From: Acidobacteriota bacterium
GTDB lineage: Bacteria; Acidobacteriota; Terriglobia; Terriglobales; Acidobacteriaceae
Reading direction: 5' to 3'
Length of the DNA stretch: 11,135 nucleotides
Assembly: GCA_019510535.1 (NCBI GenBank)
Contig: JAEKKE010000189.1
Location: 1 to 11,135, forward strand
The translations under genes were made by a program, and so were the position numbers. The notes below the pieces were generated by a model, which saw only the letters and a list, made by a program, of their open reading frames with translations, did not search any database and had not been told where the DNA came from. The first letter of the stretch is position 1; each line of letters starts with the position of its first letter. Positions 7,247 through 11,135 of the stretch are shown here, in pieces.

Positions 7247-8487
7247 TGAGTTCTCCGAAGTCCAGAAAACCGAATGCACGGCAGACCCATGGGGTGCGCC
7301 AGATCGATCTGGCGTCGTTCCAACCTGCCTCCAGCGAGATGGCTCGCGATATCAATCGCGACATCATCCTCGAACTGATTCGTTTCAAGCAGCCGCTGGC
7401 GCGCGCCGATCTATCGCGTCTCTCCGGCCTGCGCCCAAGCACGGTTTCGGCGATTGTCGAGCAGTTGATCCAGGAGAACTGGGTGAAGGAAGGCGCGGTC
7501 ATCAAGCCCGCGCGCGGACGGCCCTCCACCATGCTTTCGGTCAACAGCGACAAGGTGACGCTGGCGCTTGATCTGCGTCCGGACCGCGCCATTCTTGCGG
7601 TGGCAGATCTGAGCGGACGCTTCCTGTCACGAGAGACCATCACCACCTCGTCGGATCTGAAGAAGACAGTAGCCCAGATCGGTAAGCGGATGCGGGCATT
7701 GCGCGATGAGCACTCGACTAAATCGTTCGAGGGAATCGGAGTCAGTCTGCCGGGCCGCGTGCAGCCGGCGACGCAGCGTGTATTGCTGGCGCCGAATATG
7801 CACTGGCACGAGTTCGATCTGAAGAAGGCGCTGGAAGATGTCTCCGGTCTGCAGGTGGAGATCGACAACGATGCCAATGTCTGCCTGATCTCAGAGCTTT
7901 GGTTCGGCCGGCTGCAGGGCGCCAGGGATGTCGTGCTGGTTGCCGTGGCTGAAGGTGTCGGTGCGGCGATTCTTGCCGGTGGGCACATGCACTCGGGATA
8001 CAACGGTATGGCCGGTGAGTTCGGCCACGTCTCGATCGACCCCAATGGGCCTTTGTGCCAGTGCGGACAGAAGGGCTGCTGGGAGATGTTGGCTTCGTCG
8101 CGCGCAGCTATCCGGAGCTTCAACGACGCCAGCCGCCGCAAGGTGAAGGACATCTATGAGCTGCTGCAACTCAGCGAAGAGGGCGATGAGAGCGCCATCG
8201 AAGCGCTTACCGAGCAGGCCCGCGCCCTTGGCCGGGGGCTGCGGCTGATTACGGCCACTATCTCTCCGGAGCTCATTCTGGTTGTGGGCGATATCACCGC
8301 CTCGTGGGATCGTTTCGGGCCCGTTGTCGCGCAGGAGTTGGCGGCATCCATGCTGGCTGGCCCCCCACCGTTATTGCGCGCCACTGGTGATGCAGAGTTA
8401 GCCCGCCTGAGCGGCAGCGCCGCAATGCTGATGCAGCGCCATGCCTCGTACCACCGTTCGACGCACGACGCATCCCGAAGGTCCTGA
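7246..8487 (+). CDS. ROK-family transcriptional regulator (XylR/NagC-type)
   Basis: A 413-residue DNA-binding sugar sensor. A polar N-terminal extension includes 'VRQIDLASFQPASSE'. A winged helix-turn-helix follows at about 32-82 ('ARDINRDIILELI', 'ARADLSRLSGLRPSTVSAIV'), then the ROK domain from about 100. The zinc-binding signature is complete: 'GEFGH' at 257-261 and CQCGQKGC at 271-278. The sugar-site 'DNDAN' at 207-211 keeps Asp209. The phosphate-binding DxGxT of ROK kinases is degenerate ('LALDLRPDRA', about 106-114), so this is a regulator and not a glucokinase. It lies between the sugar-oxidation operon and xylBA, which makes xylose or a xylose-derived sugar the likely effector (inference). 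ROK repressors usually release DNA on sugar binding. The ATG at 7246 keeps the conserved extension; an internal ATG at 7339 would lose it. Confidence 0.92.
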   Translation: MSSPKSRKPNARQTHGVRQIDLASFQPASSEMARDINRDIILELIRFKQPLARADLSRLSGLRPSTVSAIVEQLIQENWVKEGAVIKPARGRPSTMLSVNSDKVTLALDLRPDRAILAVADLSGRFLSRETITTSSDLKKTVAQIGKRMRALRDEHSTKSFEGIGVSLPGRVQPATQRVLLAPNMHWHEFDLKKALEDVSGLQVEIDNDANVCLISELWFGRLQGARDVVLVAVAEGVGAAILAGGHMHSGYNGMAGEFGHVSIDPNGPLCQCGQKGCWEMLASSRAAIRSFNDASRRKVKDIYELLQLSEEGDESAIEALTEQARALGRGLRLITATISPELILVVGDITASWDRFGPVVAQELAASMLAGPPPLLRATGDAELARLSGSAAMLMQRHASYHRSTHDASRRS

Positions 8488-8490
8488 TTT

Positions 8491-8506
8491 TGAAAAACGG
8501 TTTTCA
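8491..8506 (+). promoter_or_regulatory. LacI-type palindromic operator candidate upstream of xylB
   Basis: TGAAAAACGGTTTTCA is a 16-base palindrome centred on CG, with seven of eight pairs matching. The central CG and TGAAA...TTTCA arms are typical of LacI/GalR-family sites. It starts three bases after the ROK stop codon and directly abuts the -35 box of P2, where a bound protein would affect RNA polymerase. No LacI-family gene is in the window; the ROK protein next door is the alternative binder. Confidence 0.5.
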
Positions 8507-8553
8507 TTGACCATCGAAAGAACATGTTGATATATTTTTGGACGGAAAATAAA
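8507..8553 (+). promoter_or_regulatory. Sigma-70-type promoter (P2) of xylBA
   Basis: -35 TTGACC (8507-8512), an 18-base spacer, and -10 TATATT (8531-8536). The predicted start is in CGGAAAATAAA (8543-8553), about 74 bases before the xylB ATG. The spacer contains the 8-base palindrome AACATGTT (8521-8528). Box sequence, spacing, start-site 11-mer and leader length all match P1. Confidence 0.7.
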
Positions 8554-8602
8554 GAAATTGCGGCCCCTTCACAGCCTCCTTTCTTTAGAACTTTAACTAG
8601 AT

Positions 8603-8619
8603 GGGAGCTCTGATTTATG
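8603..8619 (+). promoter_or_regulatory. Ribosome binding site of xylB
   Basis: GGGAG (8603-8607) lies nine bases before the ATG at 8617. It supports this start, whose product begins straight into the conserved FGGY N-terminus. Confidence 0.65.
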
Positions 8620-10098
8620 TACTTGGGAATTGATTGCGGGACCCAGGGTACAAAGGCACTTCTCATCACCGAGGCGGGCGCAGTCCGTGGTCGCGGATAT
8701 GCCAGGCATCAGTTGATTGAGCGTGCCAGCGGGGCTCGCGAGCAGGAGCCGCAGTGGTGGGTGGATGCTTTGCGTACCAGCGTGACGCAGGCTGTGAGCC
8801 ATCATGGCGCGGAGGTTCTGGCCTTGGGCGTAAGCGGCCAGCAGCACGGCCTGGTGATCCTGGACGAGGCGAAACAGGTGATCCGTCCCGCGAAGCTGTG
8901 GAACGACACCGAGACTGCTCCGCAGAACGCTGCCTTGATTGAGCGGCTGGGCGGAAAGACCGCCACGATGGAGCGCTTCGGCATTCTGCCCATGACCGGG
9001 TACACGGTCTCAAAGCTGTTGTGGATCAAAGAGAACGAGCCTGAGAACTTTGCCCGTATCCGTCACATTCTGCTGCCGCATGAGTATCTAAACTTCTGGC
9101 TGACGGGACAGATGTATGCCGAGTATGGCGACGCCTCCGGCACGGCGTTCTTCGACATTCGTACACGTGAGTGGATTCGCGAGATTCTGGATGAGATTGA
9201 CGGCGGCACCGGCCAGCTTGCGGCAGCGCTGCCTCCGCTGCTAAAGGTAGACCAACTTGTCGGCATAGTTCGCCCCGAGGTCGCGGCAGAGCTTGGACTA
9301 TCGCCGCAGTGCGTTGTCTCCTCCGGCGGTGGTGACAACATGATGGGCGCCATCGGAACAGGCAATGTGCGTCCCGGGATTGTGACGCTGAGCCTGGGCA
9401 CCTCGTCGACGGTCTATTCGTTCCTGGAGAAGCCGTTAGCCAGCGTCGATCCGAGTGTTGCGCCGTTCTGCTCCTCCTCGGGTGGATGGCTGCCGCTGGT
9501 CTGCACCATGAACGCGACCAATGTGGTGACGCAGACTCTGCATGTGCTGGGCAAGGGCGTGGAAGATATCGATCCGATTCTGGCCTCGACCAATCCTGGT
9601 GCGGACGGAATTACCTTCCTGCCATTCCTGAACGGCGAGCGCACGCCGGATCTGCCAACGGCACAGGGCAGCATGCATGGGGTAACGGCCACGAACTTTA
9701 GCGCCGGCAACCTGCTGCGGAGCGTGATTGAGGGCGTGACCTTCGGTGTGCTGAATGGCCTTGAGCTCATTCTGCAGGGGCAGCCTGCCAGCAAGATTCA
9801 GGTGATCGGCGGCGGTTCGCGCTCGGCGGAGTGGCGGCAAATGATTGCCGATGCTACCGGCGCGGTGATCCAGGTACCGATTGAAGAAGAGGCCGGCTGC
9901 CTTGGGGCGGCGATTCAGGCCATGTATGCGTATAAGAGCCAGCAGGAAACTCCGGTGACCTTTGCTGTGCTCTCCGAGCGCCTTGTCAGCGTCGATGAGG
10001 AGAAGACAGCTTACCCCCGGGCGGAGAACCGTGCCGCCTATCGCGCGGCGCAGGACCGCTACAACGCTGTACTCAAAGCTCAGTTTCCGAACCTATGA
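8617..10098 (+). CDS. xylB: Xylulokinase
   Basis: A 493-residue FGGY-family kinase that phosphorylates D-xylulose to D-xylulose 5-phosphate with ATP in the cytoplasm, the second step of the isomerase route. Visible motifs: N-terminal phosphate loop 'YLGIDCGTQGTKA' (Asp6, Thr9, Thr12); the xylulokinase substrate motif 'GVSGQQHG' at 71-78; 'KLWNDTET' after it; 'EYGDASGTAFFD' at 169-180; the catalytic base Asp240 in 'SSGGGDNMMGA'; the ATP-binding 'LSLGTSSTVY' at about 258-267; 'FLNGERTPDLP'; and the adenosine-site 'VIGGGSRSAEWRQM' from 396. Its length is normal for XylB (about 480-500). It is first behind P2, and 18 bases separate it from xylA. The gene order xylB-xylA is the reverse of E. coli. 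The substrate call is strong because of the neighbour and the QQHG motif; other FGGY pentulose kinases are less likely. Confidence 0.94.
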   Translation: MYLGIDCGTQGTKALLITEAGAVRGRGYARHQLIERASGAREQEPQWWVDALRTSVTQAVSHHGAEVLALGVSGQQHGLVILDEAKQVIRPAKLWNDTETAPQNAALIERLGGKTATMERFGILPMTGYTVSKLLWIKENEPENFARIRHILLPHEYLNFWLTGQMYAEYGDASGTAFFDIRTREWIREILDEIDGGTGQLAAALPPLLKVDQLVGIVRPEVAAELGLSPQCVVSSGGGDNMMGAIGTGNVRPGIVTLSLGTSSTVYSFLEKPLASVDPSVAPFCSSSGGWLPLVCTMNATNVVTQTLHVLGKGVEDIDPILASTNPGADGITFLPFLNGERTPDLPTAQGSMHGVTATNFSAGNLLRSVIEGVTFGVLNGLELILQGQPASKIQVIGGGSRSAEWRQMIADATGAVIQVPIEEEAGCLGAAIQAMYAYKSQQETPVTFAVLSERLVSVDEEKTAYPRAENRAAYRAAQDRYNAVLKAQFPNL

Positions 10099-10106
10099 TC
10101 CAGATT

Positions 10107-10119
10107 GGAGAACCACTTG
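10107..10119 (+). promoter_or_regulatory. Ribosome binding site fixing a TTG start for xylA
   Basis: GGAG (10107-10110) lies six bases before TTG 10117. No in-frame ATG or GTG lies between the xylB stop and the conserved N-terminus, so TTG is the start. Confidence 0.75.
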
Positions 10120-11135
10120 TCTGAAACTATCTTCAGCAACTTTCCTACGGTGAAGTTTGAAGGTGCCGCGAGCACCAATCCCCTGGCGTATCAGTATTAC
10201 GACGCCGACCGCGTCGTGCTGGGCAAGCCGCTGCGCGAGCATCTTCGTTTCGCCGTGGCCTACTGGCACTCGTTCGCGATGACGGGAAGCGATCCCTTTG
10301 GCGGGCCTACGATTCATCGTCCATGGACAGCAGCGGGTGATCCCATTGCTTTGGCGAAGCTGAAGGCCGATGCCGCGTTCGACTTCTTCCGCGTGCTCGA
10401 TGTGCCGTTCTACTGCTTCCACGATGCCGATATCTCCCCTGCAGAAGAGACACTTGCCGGCACGCTGAAGAACCTGCACACCATCGTCGACTACCTGGGC
10501 GAGAAGATGAGCTCGTCGAAGACGAAGCTGCTGTGGGGAACGGCGAACCTGTTCTCGCACCCGCGTTTCATGGCCGGAGCTTCCACCAATCCTGACCCCG
10601 AGGTCTTTGCCTGGTGCGCTGCCACAGTGAAGCACTGCATGGACGCGACCATGAAGCTCGGCGGAGCGAACTATGTTCTGTGGGGCGGACGCGAAGGCTA
10701 CGAGACGCTGCTGAACACCGACATGAAGCAGGAGCTGGAGCAGATGGGCCGCTTCCTCTCGCTGGTGGTCGACTACAAGCACAAGATCGGCTTCAAGGGG
10801 CAGATCCTGGTTGAGCCCAAGCCGAAGGAGCCTACCTCGCACCAGTACGACTTCGACACGGCGACAGTCTACGGCTTCCTGAAGCGCTTTGGTCTGGAGA
10901 ACGAAGTTCGTGTGAACCTCGAAGCCAACCACGCCACGCTGGCCGGTCACACCTTCGAGCATGAGATTGCCACCGCGGGCGCCTTCGGCATTCTGGGCTC
11001 GCTGGATATCAACCGCGGCGATGCGCTGCTGGGCTGGGATACCGATCAGTTCCCGAACGATCTGTGGAGCATGACCATGTCGATGTACCAGGTCATCAAG
11101 GCCGGTGGTCTTGGCGTGGGTGGCTGCAACTTCGA
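10117..11135 (+). CDS. xylA: Xylose isomerase, 3' end outside window
   Basis: The first 339 residues of a class II D-xylose isomerase (family length about 435-440), which interconverts D-xylose and D-xylulose using two divalent metals. The N-terminus reads 'MSETIFSNFPTVKFEGAAST' from a TTG start. Catalytic and metal residues are all in place: His102 and Asp105 in 'FHDAD', Trp/Gly in 'YVLWGGREGYE', Glu233 and Lys235 in 'VEPKPKEPTSHQYDFD', Glu269 and His272 in 'NLEANHATLAGHTFEHE', Asp297 in 'SLDINRGD', and Asp308 and Asp310 in 'GWDTDQFP'. The window ends in 'GGCNF', with the first two bases (ga) of the codon that should give the last metal ligand, Asp340. The Cys in 'GGCNF' is where Leu, Phe or Thr is common. 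The gene is co-transcribed with xylB and supplies its substrate. Confidence 0.95.
   Translation, partial: MSETIFSNFPTVKFEGAASTNPLAYQYYDADRVVLGKPLREHLRFAVAYWHSFAMTGSDPFGGPTIHRPWTAAGDPIALAKLKADAAFDFFRVLDVPFYCFHDADISPAEETLAGTLKNLHTIVDYLGEKMSSSKTKLLWGTANLFSHPRFMAGASTNPDPEVFAWCAATVKHCMDATMKLGGANYVLWGGREGYETLLNTDMKQELEQMGRFLSLVVDYKHKIGFKGQILVEPKPKEPTSHQYDFDTATVYGFLKRFGLENEVRVNLEANHATLAGHTFEHEIATAGAFGILGSLDINRGDALLGWDTDQFPNDLWSMTMSMYQVIKAGGLGVGGCNF

Noticed and set aside
7246..8487. The ROK protein as a glucokinase or other sugar kinase.
   Set aside because: It has an N-terminal helix-turn-helix and lacks the DxGxT phosphate-binding motif, reading 'DLRPD' instead.
8491..8506. The palindrome after the ROK gene as a terminator hairpin.
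   Set aside because: The stem is nearly all A-T with no loop to speak of and no T-run following; position and symmetry fit an operator better.

Overview
The window reads as a chromosomal piece of an Acidobacteriota genome, probably class Terriglobia (Granulicella/Terriglobus/Edaphobacter-like). Three things point there: a carboxypeptidase-regulatory-like (Oar-type) TonB-dependent receptor, a stand-alone quinoprotein dehydrogenase next to its own cytochrome c, and a ROK regulator with the N-terminal 'QIDLxxFQ...ARDINR' extension I associate with this group. The assignment rests on protein character only. All genes are on the + strand, tightly packed and GC-rich. There are no RNA genes, insertion sequences, CRISPR arrays or gene-free stretches over 300 bases.

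Layout. (1) 1-1307: the 3' part of a TonB-dependent outer-membrane receptor. It is broken by an internal deletion plus frameshift near 951-963, and a clear rho-independent terminator follows it. (2) 1363-7192: a strong sigma-70-type promoter, then five close-set genes. They encode a diheme cytochrome c, a PQQ-type quinoprotein dehydrogenase, an exported ThuA-domain protein, a cytoplasmic sugar isomerase/epimerase-like TIM barrel, and a Gfo/Idh/MocA NAD(P)-dependent oxidoreductase. (3) 7246-8487: a ROK-family (XylR/NagC-type) transcription regulator. (4) 8491-11135: a LacI-type palindrome abutting a second promoter, then xylB (xylulokinase) and xylA (xylose isomerase). xylA starts at TTG and is cut by the window end one codon before its last metal ligand.

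How the parts may fit together. xylA and xylB give the standard bacterial D-xylose route into the pentose phosphate pathway, and the adjacent ROK protein is the natural candidate regulator. The upstream operon looks like a sugar-oxidation module. A periplasmic quinoprotein would pass electrons to the diheme cytochrome, ThuA would act on an exported sugar, and the isomerase/oxidoreductase pair would act in the cytoplasm. Such pairs elsewhere make or process 3-keto sugars. The two operons appear linked by their promoters: both have TTGAC-N18/19-TATATT spacing and the same 11-mer CGGAAAATAAA at the predicted transcription start. The substrate of the upstream module cannot be read from the sequence. 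The joint pathway and shared control are inference.
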